This document shows positions 47,139 through 60,303 of a DNA stretch of 64,000 nt, in pieces. The stretch's first letter is position 1. Every line of letters starts with the position of its first letter. The notes under the pieces are model-generated. The model made no database searches. It was not told where the DNA came from and saw nothing but the letters and a program-made list of their open reading frames with translations. The position numbers and the translations under genes were made by a program. Source of the DNA: Pyrenochaeta sp. MPI-SDFR-AT-0127 (lineage: Eukaryota; Ascomycota; Dothideomycetes; Pleosporales; Cucurbitariaceae). Where the stretch lies: assembly GCA_020747015.1 (NCBI GenBank), contig JAGTJM010000005.1:682001-746000 (forward strand). The letters are read 5' to 3'.

Positions 47139-50100
47139 CTAGTCATCACTATCGAATTCTTCATCATCCCGTAAGAGTGTAGGGTACTGCCTATTGCGAA
47201 GATCCTGTTCAAGTCCGCCCTCGCTCTCGGGGTCGACATATCCCTTTCCACCCACAAGGGAAAGGAGTACGGGGAGCAGTATGAGCGAGTGTGTCGCGGC
47301 CCAGAGCACGAGGGCTACCCAGACGCGGAAGTAGTAAATTTCGAAGATCTAATTAATCATAATGTTAATGTTGCATCTTGGCGGGGTATGATATGGGGTG
47401 ATTTTAAATAATGTGAATGTGGGGAACCGATGACATACCTTACTTCTAGTAAACGCCAATACTCCAACGCCCAAGATTTTCGTGATGGTAATTCCGCTCA
47501 CCACACTACTCGCTACGTTCACCATCGCGGTCCAAGCCCGTGCATCGCGACCACGAAACCTATGCCGTGGGGCCTTTTCCATGGTCGTCCGACTAGGGAA
47601 CGTAAAGGCACGGGCAATGTGCGCGGTGAACTCAACACTAATACCAACACAGATGATGAGGTTGACCAGTGAGACGGCGTTGAGAGAGACACCTAAGATG
47701 GCCATGGAACCGATTATTGCGGAGACCGTCATGCCGACAACAAGTGTCACGATAAGTGCAGTTGAAACAGAGCCGAGAAGAAAAGTGGTGATGATGAGGA
47801 CTGCTGCAAGGGCAGAGCCAATCAGTGTACCAGCCAAGCGAACAATAGATGTGTACTGGTCGAAGAAGATGTAAAACTTAGAGTATGGGAAAACTTCTGT
47901 CTCAACACCTTGCGAGATTTCCCGCGAAATGCGACGTGCAGCGGTGTAAGCAGCGATGAAGTCCTTTTGGGAGCGTAGAGGGGTGTGTGAGGTGCGAAAG
48001 TGGGATGCTGTGATGGTAAGAAGTTTTGAGTCGATCACGAGGGCCTCTGAGTACGCGGCCTTGCCGCCCAGAGGGCACTCCTCTGTGGTAGGAGCCTCAA
48101 TCCAACGCTCGAGATAGTGAATGAACTCATCGCCTTCAGGCATGCCAAATAAAGTCATGTTCCAGGGGGGCTGTCGGTCCTTGAAGCAAGGCTTGCCCTT
48201 AGTGTCCACGCAACATTTTTCGTTGTCAGGATTGAGCCACAAGAAGAAGTCATCGAGCCAATTGGCAGCAGAGGCAGCGAGATGCGATACATCAGGTCGC
48301 TTGCGTTCTGCTTCGATGATATTTGCTAGGCTATCACCATCGCACGAGGGGAAGCGCCCGCAAAGCTCCTTTTGCAGCTTTCTCTCGGTGATATTGAGTT
48401 CTTTGGTAACAAAGTAGACTGGTGGACCGACATCAAGGTAGTCGTAGAGATCGTTGAAATAAGGAATGAGGTATGAATCGCTGGGAATAGCGATACGCTG
48501 GTCGAGACCAAGCTGAACGCGAGGGAAAAGCGCAAGGCCTGCAGTGAAGATGCCGAAGAACAGCGCAATGATGCCGACTTTGGTTTTCTTTCCAAGAATG
48601 GCAGGCGCATATGTCTTGCGTATAAAACGCTGCAATGCTCCTTCTTCACCAGCGCCATGACCCATACCACCATTCAAGTAGCCAGGATCTGCACGCCACA
48701 CTCTTATAAACGGGAAGCAGTCGGCACGGTTTGTTTCAACACGCTGTTGATTGAGGGCAAGGACGGCGATGAACATTGTCACTTGGAGGATAGCGTTAAT
48801 GAGCACAGCTCCAGCAGCGTATGCGGCAAAATTACGAACAGCAGGCATGTCCACTGCGCAGCCGAGGGCGAATGCTGTTGTTTCAGTAAGTGCTGAGAGC
48901 AAAATAGACGGGCCCATTCGTCCTAAAGCTCGTGAGACGCGCTCTGGAATACTCCCCTCTGGATGGCTGATGTTAATACGCTCGAACTCGTGTACGATTA
49001 GGAAGATATTGTCAACACCAACCGCCAGAACGAGGAAAGGAATAACTTCTGCAATGATTAATGTGACTTTTATGCCAGCTGCAGAGAACAACCCAACAGA
49101 GGCAGAGACTGACATGAGCACAATGAGAATACCAACAATGCCTAGCATGAACTTCGATTGTACAAGCGCATTCGCTGGGTTGCGAAGTACAGACCGGAAT
49201 GTGAGGGTCGTGGAGCCAAGAGCAAGCGATGCATATAAGAACATGATGATGTAGCTCACTACAACGATCTTTGCGTCCGTATTGGTGCTCTTGTTAAGTT
49301 CTTGTTCGAGGCTGGCTTCTGTATTGAAACTTAGCCGAAGGCCCCTCTTCTTAGCGTCCTCTGAAACGATCTTCAAGTAGTTCTTGAGCTCATTCTCGAA
49401 GTCAATAGCAAGTTGTTCTTCGGGTGTGCCTTTGGGGTGATTTTTCACGACCCAAGTGACGACGAGTGCGTTTGCATCCAGGACAGTTCTATTGACGCCA
49501 CCAAAGAGTAAATGCGGGTCGAGCGGTTGCTGGAAAGTCGGCAAACACTGTGTCGGATTATCGACGCAATCTTGTAGATCCTCACGCCATGTGTCAGGCG
49601 AAACATTAGCAAAATCCCCTTGGAAGTACCCGGAGACGGATTGAACAACACAAGCATCGCCTATTGGTTTGAAGCAAACTTGATCTAGGGTCACGCCGCT
49701 TCCATACGACTTGAGGCGCTGGATCTGGCTTTCGATGCCAAACCACCAGTCGAGGGTGTCGTAGCTGAGTACTGGACCAAGGTTCGCTTCTGTTTCATTT
49801 ACAAGGAAAGCCTGTTCTGCGCGGAAGAAAGGTCCAAATTTCTCATCGAAGAAGGCTTTCTCCTGAGCAGCTGCCGAGTTTGGTGAAACCCACAGGCGAA
49901 CAGGGTCTGTCTCGACCTCAAATCTCATCCATCCCAAGCTCATGAGAGCCACTACGATGACACTAGTGACGATGGTAATAACGGGAAACCGTGCGCATAC
50001 GTATCCAAGACGACTGAACAAGCGGTCGCACCAAGTGTTGACAAAATAATGCTTAGTAGGGCGGTCGAGCATGCCGATGTTGTGCACGATATCACCTTCA

Positions 50101-51059
50101 TCCTCGTCGTCGCTTGGTTCCAGATCCTGCAACAAGCGCATTCGCTCATGTTTATGCTTGGCGTGGTTTTGGTAAGCTACATGGCCAGCAACGGCAGTGC
50201 ACAATAGACCCAGAAAAATGGAGTAGATGATGATCACGGCGAAGGAGAGGCAAGGCAAAAGCCCCACGTAGCATTTCTTGTCCTCCTGAACTTCTGTTAA
50301 CTCAGTGCATGTTCCACCACAGTCCAGACAGGCACAGCGGTATTGTTCGTCAGTCGTATTGCACGGATATGCATGCTTGTTCATGGCTTGCATGCCTGGG
50401 AAATTTATCTTGTCTGGGCGTGGAAAATTGATCTGGAACGGTGATCCTAGGAATTTCTTGTCACCAAGGAACTTCAAGAACTGGGTAAAATTGCTGGCGC
50501 CGCCTCCAATGAAGTCCATGGCCTTCCCATTTGTGGCTCCAAACTTTACATCCTTGCAGCTGTCGTAGAAGGTCGATGCATACTGATCCGCGATGAGGTT
50601 GTCCAGTTCCGTCACAAGGAACTTGTCGCCTTTGGGTTCCGTTTGTGTGACGTTGATAAATAGCGACTGGTCAGGCGAACATGTGAATGTGCAGAAGAGG
50701 TTGTAGAAGTTCTCCTTGCAGGCCGGACAGGCGTTGATGATGGGTGTCGCGCGGTCGAGGTTCGTCTTCAGCGCGTCAAGCTGCTCTTGGGCGCAGCACA
50801 CATCCGTGGTCGACCACTGGGCACCGCAGATGTCGACTAGCATCTTTCGAACAGAGTCGTCTGGGGTCGTGGCAGGGCCGTTGTCAGGACACGGTAAGTC
50901 CGACCCAAAGAAGCCCTGCTTGCCACAGTGCCCTCGTATTGCACATCTTCCTTTCTCATGTTTCAATGTGATTTGAGGTCCGGCCAGCGCTGTCCCGGCA
51001 AGGATGGACAGTAATCCTGCTGAGATGGTTCTCCAGCTTCGTGAGCATCTCTGTACCAT
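47139..51059 (-). CDS. NCR1: NPC1/NCR1 sterol transporter
   Basis: Niemann-Pick type C1 protein of the vacuolar membrane, moving sterol from the lumen to the membrane (family knowledge). Exons 51059-47439 and 47348-47139 give 1276 residues. The ATG at 51059 is followed by a signal peptide (about residues 1-26). The Cys-rich NPC1-N domain covers about 27-245 (RCAIRGHCGKQGFFG, CPACKENFYNLFCTFTCSPDQS). The first membrane helix is LSFAVIIIYSIFLGLLCTAV. The sterol-sensing domain is at about 595-765 (IPFLVLAVGVDNIFLIVHEF), and a second RND/Patched bundle lies near the C-terminus (NLIICVGISVEFTAHIARAF). The phase-0 intron (GTATGT donor at 47438) cuts the last helix bundle; exon 2 ends acidic (DDEEFDSDD). 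Confidence 0.96.
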
Positions 51060-54000
51060 CGTTTCCGTCGAGACCACGCGCCTTGCACGACCAAGGCAGC
51101 TGAAATGGCGTTGCTAGTAAATAGGTGACGTGTGGATTCCGAAGCCAGAGCGAAAGAGCGAGCCGCAACGGTGTCGGGAGAAGTGGAGATGATGGAGGAC
51201 AATGGGGTCGACGTGTGCAGGCGCAGCTGTCAGCTGGTGTAGCTGTATTGAGGGAACGAGAGCAAAGAAGCGAAGAGGCAAATTGTAGCAAGCTGCACTA
51301 CGGTTACAGCTATAGAAATGGCAAAGAATAAGGTCCACTATGGCCAGCAGCGGTGCTGTTGTGAGGCGTGACGTGAGGCACAGGCACCTAGGTGAGCTGC
51401 AGTTCTCAGACGTCACTACTTGGCGTCAAAGCGTCTTCGTCAGGAACAAGAAAGGTTGTCCCGTGTCATGCGCGTCAGCCACACATCCACTTGTCCACTA
51501 GATGGCCGGGCCCCAGCTAACAGTCATCAGATCCATGTCAGGCGCGCAAATACCCAAACGGTGACGACTAAAGAGTCGTCGAATGAAATCAAAGCCGATC
51601 ATAGTATGAGAGTATCAACCTGCGTTAAACCTCTCCGCCACCCAATGCCCGTGGCGACAAATTAGGGATGTGCAACTGGAGAAGTATCACCCCGAACAGT
51701 ACCATTGCCAGATTCACTCCAATCTACCCATGGGTCACTATGCAACCACCAGTAGCCTGCATCATTGTTGCGAGTAGTCTCTACAAAGGGTCTGTGGGCT
51801 TGTCCCCAATAGCAAGAGATGACACATGACTCAGATGGGTCCATCTCTAAGACCATCAAAGTCCCACAGAAAGATAACGCAGTGATTCCGGACCTCAATT
51901 TCTGATGAGCTCTTTGATCCCCACGGTCTGCTGGGAACTCGTAGTGCGTACCATTGGTGGTGCTGTAGATGGATCAAAGTCTGTCCTGAGTGAGGGACTG
52001 AAATTTTCGCGAATAGAGGCTCCAGCCATGTCACAGTGCAGGTATTTTGATGCCACCTATGACACCAATGGACTCCTCTGATGCAAGGAGCCAATATGAG
52101 CGGTACATGGGGAAAGACACAGATGCTCTTTTTAACCAGCAAATTCATATGAATCCTTGGAGGTAAATAGAAGTCAGTGATTGGGAGCTTCAAGAACGCA
52201 CGGAATCATGAAGCCAATTAGTACTAAGTGAGAGGAAGTCCAGCGCCCATCGTGGTACCTAGCATAACGATGACTTGGTTACCGATGAGCAAGGGATACC
52301 CTTGACAGGGGCTACGAGACGAGCCGCGAGGTGGGGGCGCGAGATGGCGGACGTCATGTCGGCTTCGTGGGAGTCACCATCAGGGCAGTCATGTCCTTAC
52401 CAGGCGAGCTCCCTTTTCATGGGAAGGAAATTGCTCAACCTTGACTATGCTCCCGCATTAGCGCTCTGTTCTGTATCAGGCGTCTCGTCATAATTTGTTG
52501 GGCGAAGTCGGCGGCTTGCCATCAAGGCAGAATGTGCGTTCTGGGCTCTAATTGGTCAGCCCCTAAGCCAAATGTGGTACCACGTTCGAAGTCCTACAAC
52601 GTTTGCAATTGTTTGGCGACATTTGAGACAAGCATGTCGAATGATTTGACTTTCGATTGCGAGCTCTGATAAACAAACCTGTATAAGAACGGTCGAGGGG
52701 ACGCTTAACATGCGTGGCGGGGCGGAACCCGACTTGAAGGGATAACAAGGAGAGCAAGAACTGGACAAGACACTATTAAGTGTTGCATGCTTCTTACACG
52801 TCCATTGGCGCGGAAGACGCGTTGCGCTCGTTTCGAGCATGCAGACAATATGCGGGAGCGCTATGGGAAGCAAGATTGACCGAAAAGGGTAAGGTCGATA
52901 TGCGCGAAGCTTCGAAGCAAGACGAGTGTGGACTCAATTGGTAAACATGAAGCAATAGATATCTCTGAAATACGCAGCTTGAAGAATAGTCGCCAGGTCC
53001 GGGGTATAGCGAAATGAGAAGGGCACTGAGCAGGTTTGCCCAGAACAGCTGGAGGTGACCTTTACGCATTTGATTGGTCCCCTCAGTGCCTTACATGTGT
53101 TCCGGGTATGCACACAAATACTGACTGCTGCCCAATACGTATGAGGTGCAGCATCCAGACGTGATTGTCGTCGTATGCCATGTAGGCACCATGCCCTATT
53201 GTCCTGCTGACAACACGTCGAGCTGCCTCATTGGCCGTTCAACCAAGGCATGGAACTTACAAACCCACTTGTCCACGTCTCTGGATCCAAGAATGAAGGT
53301 GGTACATGAGTGTCAAGTCACTGTATATGACAAGCGCTTAACTTTGTCGCCATGGTAGGGCTGCGATCGCGGAGGCCTCAAAAGCCTGGGGTCACCCACA
53401 CCCTCTCTCCACTCCCCTTGAGAACCACAATGACTGACTGCCAGATCCATGCAAACAGACCAGACCTTACAGCCCAGTCGATATCAGAAAAAGAAGAAGG
53501 GTGATGGAAGTTTGATGGGAAGCCCTCGAAATTGGTGTAGAACCGTCGTCGAAAGCGATCGGCCGTTTCTCAGGCCACTCAGCGTCCGCCACGTAGGTAA
53601 GAATTCGTTTGACACTCCTCCTAGCTCTTGAGACTGAGGTGCCGTAATTGCTGATAGTGTATACCTTGAACGGTTTCGCGCACTTTTCGTCATTCAAAAG
53701 AGAGAAGTGGACAACCAAAGTGTGATCTGCACGAAAAGTGCCATGCAACACAAGCGACACGACAGCCGTAAACGGAAATGCGCGCTTCTCGAACCACAAT
53801 AACGACGAAGCATAAGAACTCTGGCACAACCTACCGTCTCCGCATCATGCCTACCACCGTGCTCCCTGCGCTCTTGGATTCTAGCCTCAAGAATCAAGAA
53901 GCGTACACATACTCATACTGAGTGAAGGAGGTGGGTCGAAGCAGGCCGCAGCTCGAACTACATGATAGTACGTTGCTGACCATGGGATAGCAATGGGCAA

Positions 54001-54709
54001 GAGCTGAAAGAAAATAAACTGCCGAAGAGCGCAGCGAGCGATGCAAACAGGACGTTGAAGCGGGAAACATGCCATCAAAACAGGTAGAACTGGAGAGGCT
54101 GGTGCACTCGGCACCTTCTCGGAAGATTGAGACCAACTACACCCGTAGAAGCTAGCGCATCACGTGCAGTGGACCCCCAAAAAATCTACCCCACCACACA
54201 TCCTCTCAACAACAAACTCAACATCTACTCTCCGGCCGTCAAACCTCATTGTCATCACTCGCTCACCGCGTACTTCACCGGATTGCTCGCCCAAATCCCT
54301 TTTCGAATTCGCAAACCAACGAACAAGGTGTCGTTACCGCCATTATTGGGCCGTGCGCCGTTCCCTCTCCACTTCTATTTGTGGTTACGCGACAGTCACG
54401 GATTGGACAACTTCGGCCCCATTTCACAACACAGCGGCTATCTTCACCAACATCGAGAACACAGCCAATCAACAAAGTTCATGTCATTCGTTGTATCATT
54501 AAATCTCAAGGGGCCAGCTATAGAAAAGAAGCGACTGTAAGAGGAAACGCCCGGCCATCTCCATCCCGTTATCCGTTGCTCAACATCAATTTTTCCTGCG
54601 TCACTCCCCCACCAGACACCAAATTTGAATGGGGTCTAATTGAAAAGAGGCCGTGAAGCCTTATACATGAAACGAACCCCCAGACGCCTGCGCCAGGAAT
54701 ACGGCTGAA
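51060..54709. other. 3.65 kb without a recognisable gene
   Basis: Upstream of NPC1; the first several hundred bases should hold its promoter. Many short overlapping frames occur, the longest about 137 codons (54127-54540), none with family motifs. A minus frame at 53467-53829 (120 codons) looked briefly protein-like but has no recognisable motif. No repeats with clear ends were seen. Confidence 0.45.
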
Positions 54710-55051
54710 TCAATGTTGGCCAATCTGCTGCAGTCTACGGTTGCGCTCGCAGCTGAGCTCATAGATCTCACCGTCAAGACCTCGAATCATATCGACCGAT
54801 TTTTCGATTGACGCAGCGAACTTGTGTGGCTCGCGCTGCCACCGTCCGATGCGATCAACTTCTGCTACCCTACGGCGCATCTTCGTGTCGATCTTCTCGC
54901 AAAGCTTGCACTTCGTTCCCGTAGGAACTGTTTGCATGATCAGCTTCATGCCGCATGTTTCGCCAATTCGGTACTCCTTGGCACAGTGCTGTCGAAAGTG
55001 GCCCCACTTCCAATCACCACAGGCAAATCGGTGCTGGTCGAAGAAGCACAT
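54710..55051 (-). CDS. Small conserved Cys-containing fungal protein
   Basis: Single exon, 113 residues, start MCFFDQHRFACGDWKWGHFR. The Cys/His pattern (C2, C11, H18, C23, C34, then KCKLCEKI) suggests a small metal-binding head (about 1-55). It is followed by a charged helix (EVDRIGRWQREPHKFAASIE and on) ending near residue 110. This arrangement is familiar to me from uncharacterised Pezizomycotina proteins; no function is known. The stop of an upstream spliced frame (TGA at 55057-55055) lies only three bases before this ATG, in the same frame. Confidence 0.75.
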   Translation of the reverse strand: MCFFDQHRFACGDWKWGHFRQHCAKEYRIGETCGMKLIMQTVPTGTKCKLCEKIDTKMRRRVAEVDRIGRWQREPHKFAASIEKSVDMIRGLDGEIYELSCERNRRLQQIGQH

Positions 55052-55054
55052 GTT

Positions 55055-55413
55055 TCAGGCTTTCCGAGCTGGGTTGTCTAATATTTGGCCATACGTTAGC
55101 CCTGTTGCTACACTGTTTCGGTAACACTTCATGTCAACAAACCTGATGCGGCGTCGTCAAACACAGGGTTCTCTCGATTGGACCAACGGACGTGAACCTA
55201 AGATGGGTCAGTTCAGGGGTCATATCAACCTCGACTGTTGACGACACATACAGGATGGTTGGACGGTAGGCGTTCTTTGATAACAACCGTTGAGGCTTGT
55301 TCAAGTGAAAGAGCAGGAAGGAAGGGGTCTAATGTAGGAAAAGCCTGCCGATGCTCAAAGTTTCTCGTCAGTGACTGGACTTCTTGTTCGAGTTGACCGC
55401 GCTGGAGTCTTTT
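55055..55413 (-). CDS. Possible 3' exons of a spliced gene just upstream of the 54710 gene
   Basis: Exon-like pieces on the minus strand: 55413-55252 (acceptor CCCTAG; reads KRLQRGQLEQEVQSLTRNFE and on to RLPSNHP), 55197-55143 (VHVRWSNRENPVFDDAAS) and 55077-55055 (ending NPARKA and TGA). The splice signals are good (GTATGT/TTAG, then GTTTGT/TTAG) and the phases agree. Upstream exons toward 55760, where a frame starts MRDFSSSEEGVTWFRKPRRG, could not be joined. Product unknown. It could instead be a spliced leader of the 54710 gene. Confidence 0.35.
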
Positions 55414-58400
55414 CTAGGGTAACAACACCACTATTTATGCTTGGAGACGGAGTACGATCGCCGGTATTCCAACCGAATTTCGTTCCCGAGCCCATTTCGC
55501 CGTCAGACGATAGCTTGTTGCCATAGCCTATCCTTTCGCCGACGTGGTCGTACCCCACCCAGCTCCATCCAACAATATCGCCACGATTCATGGATCCCTT
55601 TACTTCTGACGCTAAAGCGATGCGCAGACGGGCTGCAATGATACCCTAGGCCGTGCCGGCGTGTCCAGCTGCAGAGAATTATCACATCTGCTAGGGGATC
55701 ACCGCGTCGTGGCTTCCTGAACCACGTAACTCCTTCCTCCGAAGACGAAAAATCCCTCATCTTCCTTGTAGGTGTGTCTCAGCTTGCGCTTGAGATGACT
55801 CTGGACTTATGGTTTCAATCACTTCGGGCCTGTCATCCCATATGAGTTCGAGGATTTGTGAAGCGAGACACGGTCACGTGCTCCTTGGTCTATGCTGAAC
55901 AACAGTCCGCTTCAAGAGGCTTCCTTTAGGGTGGGGATTTAATTGGGCAATGGGAATTCGTGGATGGTTGCCCTCCATTAACTCGGAACGAGAAGTTTGT
56001 CTGGCCAATCTCCATTGCTATGCTCCACCATGTACACCACTATCTCAAGCTATGGTCAAGCGTTGCGAGATGCATTGGCCGGCATCCAATTGGCACGCTT
56101 CATCTGGATTTTGGTTGGAAGGTCCGAAATCTGTTGGTTTCTCAAATGGATCCGTGCTTTTACTCCTTCGGGCGTTTCCCGGCTGGTTTGTTCCATGGAT
56201 CCACCCCAGTTCTCCGCCTGTAGCCCAGCTAATCAACTTGTGTAGCATCACTCAGCTTCACCGATGGCGCTCGATCACTCTTGCCTCCACTAGACGCTCA
56301 AGGTGTCATGCTTGGCTGACACAGACCTTGCCTGCCCCTCCTCGACCGGCTTGAGGCATCTTCGGCCAGTCACCTTATCTGCTCATCCTGCAACAGCCTG
56401 TCTTGGATATCACCTCCGGCCATCCATTGCCGCCACCTGAGTGGAACACTAGTAATTCTCGCATGCAGGTAGCATTGCACCGTGGGCTCTCTTCATTCAG
56501 CTGATCAGCATCCCCACTCAACGGCTGGCTTTTCCCGTATCCAGCCTATTGTTGATGTACTAGGCCTGCACATTGACAGGCATGTCTCCTTTAGATAACA
56601 GGATGGCGTGAAGTTTATGCGGAACCTAGGCCGCCATTGCATATCAAGGCATTCATCTGGACCCCCGGGGATAGACACTAGAACCGGCCAAAGCATGCCC
56701 CATCGGAGATCCTCTGACGTGGCGAGCGCGGTTTGGTTGATCATTGAGGAGGCCATATCCCGGGCGTTCATCTCGCCATCAGTCATGCCTTTTACGAACG
56801 CGTCCATGTTGGCTTGCCAGCCTCTTCCACAGAGTCGGCATGGGATATGTGCCCCTAGCCTACAGGAAAGGCGTCACAAGATGGCAACATGGAATGCCTG
56901 TTGAATGGCTGTCGCCGGTGAGTCCACTACGTCGGTATCTGACACCACACTGGCAACCCATTGGATTATAATTTAGTCAATGCGGTGGCAAGTTGAAGCT
57001 GCATGCTTTCGTCAGTCACCTCAACCAGTCTGCCTTATAGTCAGAAGAGGCAACAACTCCACATTACCGAGCCAATTGCTCCACGTCGGATAGATTGGGC
57101 TGAGTATCGTGTCTGACATGAAAATTTCGGAATCCATGCCTTCAATGCAGGTGAGTGAGTCTGAACTAGATGCTGGATGAGTTGGGGCGCTGTTGTTGTG
57201 TCATCCGAACCGAGGACGGCCTCGTGTCGTGCACAGAGCCACACCAGCCATCAAAATAAACATGAGAACTGCGGCCATACTGCGACCCGCGAGTAACCTT
57301 GCAAATAGTCTTTGACCAATTGATTTAATACTGATTTTACCTCTTTCCGACTTTCTGACTCTACAATGGGATGATACGTTGTTTTGTCAACAACACACCA
57401 CGCAGCAGGCCGTCCGTCCGCGGCCAGTGTTTATTCTTGTCATAACTTGACGTTGGAATTTGCGTACATGGTACGCCGCACACACTTCTTGTCATGTGAG
57501 ATCAAAGCGATGCTGGGTAAGGCGCGGGCACATGGGAGTGGAGGCGGAAATTTGCAAGGTCGCAGACAATTTTGATCCCGAGACGAGCGAGCACTGTGCT
57601 TGTGTGGGCCGGAATTGTGGTCGCCGGGCCTCGCCTGGCGAATAGGGAGCCATGATGTATGGTTGTGCATGGGGAGCATGCTGTAACCTGCTGGATTGGC
57701 GGATAATGCTCGAGGTGGGTCAGAATCGGCCTGGTTTTGTCTGGGTGCATGTGCCCGCGCGTCGTGAGGAGATGGTTGGCTGGAGCGAATGACGGCCGTC
57801 TGGATGCCGAGAGCGCTGACTTTTAGAAAGGGCGAAACTCCAAGGAAAGAGGCATACAAGGTCACTTCAGGGGCCGCACTTGTTAGACAACTTAGAGAGT
57901 GGTTCGCGGTCCAGAAATCTTCTTGCCCAAAGCCTTGAATGCAGAGACAGACACATTTCGGCACTGTGTCGACGGCGACCGAGCACCAAGGTAAGCAGTG
58001 GCGGGGTCTCAAGCTGAAATTCCTGTTCGCCATCGGTATCTCTTCTGGTGCTGAGACTGTTGGCTTGAGCATGGAAGGCTGCTCTTATGCACCCTTTCTC
58101 TAGCCGCATATGCACGGCGAGGGATCAGGGGGGTACTCCTGGAGAGATCGTTTCCGCGCATCTTCTTTGGCTCACATATAGACGAGCTGCGTGTCAGAGC
58201 GATGACGATTTAGTAACAATCAGCAACTCTTTGAATAGGGCGTGGGGACGCTTTATGCTCGTGCAAGGTAAGATGTGTCACGCATGAACTTGCCAACCGA
58301 AGACGCAGTGTTACTCGAGTAAATGGGCCTCGTGATGCTGATACAAAAAATGTCAACAACAAAGTCTCTGGCATCTCATGCACGTGGCCAGCTGGAACAG

Positions 58401-59958
58401 CGCGGCAAATCGGGAATTGAATCAATAAGCAAACTGCTTAAGTTTGCTGCCCTTATGACGCAATGAGAAGTGTTCAATGGCGAGGTAGGTTTTCCGTTGC
58501 AAATTGTTGGCACCCAGTTTTTCGCAACATGTCCGGAGCTCTAAGCTAAGGATCGACAAGGTCATTCATACGTTAGTTTTCGATTCAGAATTGATGTGCC
58601 AGACTAGAGACTGTATTGTTTGACGCTGACGCACTCGACCATCCACGTTCTTTTCACCTTCGGGCTGTCGTGCAAGATTCAAGCATTTTTGACGATCTGC
58701 GACAGTGTTTCGCGCAGACTTATGTTGAGAGTGTAAGAGACAAGTCCTGGATTGCTCGGATGATTTGAAATGTGTATCAAAACAACTTGGCAGTGCAATC
58801 ATGACTATTCGTTTCGCAGATAAGCGGTGACAGCCGGCACAGTAGTAATAGGACCGATAAAGGACGCATGGCAGGCATTCAACGTTAGATGCGGAAAGGG
58901 TGGGGTAGGCGAGGGAAGGCTACAAGAAAGGAATGCCTCTATCTACCGAACGGTCATGAATTCCTTTAGTAAAGATGTGTGACAACACCAATAAGCTAGA
59001 TCCCGAACATTTGCCCATCCGCCATATTCTGGTGTGATATCCATACTCCAGATTTGATATGGAAACCGAAAGTGCAAAGATGATGGTTCTGCCTAACAAG
59101 CTGCGCATGTAGATCGGAAAAAGGTCCGCTTTATGTTGGCAGCTGCAGCAAGGTGCGTCGTTAGCCTCTTGTCGAACGTAGCTAAGCGAGTAAGGAAAAT
59201 TGCTGCAGTCCGATTACCGGCCGGTTCTACGATTCGTGTCAGAGCCGATTCAGGGAAAGGCTAGAGAATTACAACCGTTTTATGAACAACATCTGTCATT
59301 CAGTGAGTGCTTGCTGCTAGCATATATTGAGCAGGGATTGTTTGAGCACAACTTGAATGATATCTGGAGATGAGGCATGCGAATGCTGAGTATGGTGAAT
59401 GGTGGTTCTTGATCTCAGATAGAGAAGGGACAGAAGACAAATGATTATTAGCCTTTTCCTTTTTTTCGCCATAAAATGCACAGAACATTTTTGTATCAGC
59501 AGTACGCCCTATCAGTCATTGCGTGCTTCAAGGTCGGACCTTAAGGAATGTCCACGCTCTCATACTAAAATTCTGACGAAGTCGGGAAGAGATAGCATCG
59601 CTGCTAATACTAGCAGATACAGTACTCTGCTGACTACTTTGATCTGGCTTCTACAAAAACAGCGATTCTACGACTATGAAATAACGATACCTGCAATTTC
59701 GCAAAAGTGCAAATGATGATAGTAAATCTTGAATCTCCTAGCAACGGAATTAAGGCTTTTATCTCATATCCAAGGTCAGAATTCTACTCCCAACGGAGCA
59801 TGCTATGTTGTGCACGCAGGAGCGGCTTCGCGAATCATAGCATTCGTTTTTGTCTAAAAGTCTTGCACATAAGTCACACGTGCCTGAGCCTGATGTAAGG
59901 GTGCATTCGATTATGGTGAAGGTGGACGCTTTGGTGAACCTGGCGTTTTGCTCCGTGC
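55414..59958. other. 4.5 kb without a confirmed gene
   Basis: May hold 5' exons of the frame described at 55055-55413 near its left edge. The longest other frame (57440-58072, minus, 210 codons) is Pro/Ser/His-rich and has no recognisable motif. No RIP signature, LTR or long tandem repeat was seen. Confidence 0.45.
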
Positions 59959-59966
59959 CTTGCGGC
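59959..59966. repeat. 8 bp target-site duplication, left copy (CTTGCGGC)
   Basis: CTTGCGGC immediately before the left terminal inverted repeat; an identical copy stands at 63084-63091. An 8 bp duplication is the hallmark of hAT transposases. Confidence 0.95.
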
Positions 59967-59985
59967 CAGAGTTGCTAACAATCAA
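59967..59985 (+). repeat. hAT left terminal inverted repeat (19 bp)
   Basis: CAGAGTTGCTAACAATCAA, perfect inverted match to 63065-63083. The match is lost from base 20 on. Confidence 0.95.
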
Positions 59986-60009
59986 ATAAGTTTGCAAATA
60001 TAGATTCCC

Positions 60010-60125
60010 GTTTCCACTTGATTCAGTTTCAATCAAATCAAGTATCCACAGCCAAATTTTAGCTGCAAATCAAGTATTGAATGAAGTATTTGATTGATTG
60101 ATTGGAGATTGATTGATCGATTGAG
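60010..60125. repeat. hAT left subterminal repeats
   Basis: Several ATCAAATCAAG and ATTGATTGATTG units in both orientations in about 115 bp, mirrored by the right side at 62935-63070. Confidence 0.8.
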
Positions 60126-60303
60126 TTTTTATTTGTAACGTTTTCGAGCACGCCGATAGATTGATATGGTGATAGTTTTCTGGTGTTGCAATGCTGTTAG
60201 TAAGCTGCTAGCCAGCCACCCCAGATCGTCTATTCTTACCGTGCGCTCTGCTCGCCGTCAGCTCCATACCTCAAGGCCATTTCTTGTGTTGTTTCTGCCT
60301 ATT

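Noticed and set aside
53467..53829. 120-codon minus frame, possible small secreted protein
   Set aside because: No convincing signal peptide, odd Cys number, and no supporting gene structure.
57440..58072. 210-codon minus frame in the gene-poor stretch
   Set aside because: Low-complexity, no motif, overlapping frames on both strands, no convincing splice context.
60060..60125. CRISPR-like or simple microsatellite array
   Set aside because: TTGATTG units lack uniform spacers and are mirrored at the other end of the hAT element, so they are subterminal repeats.
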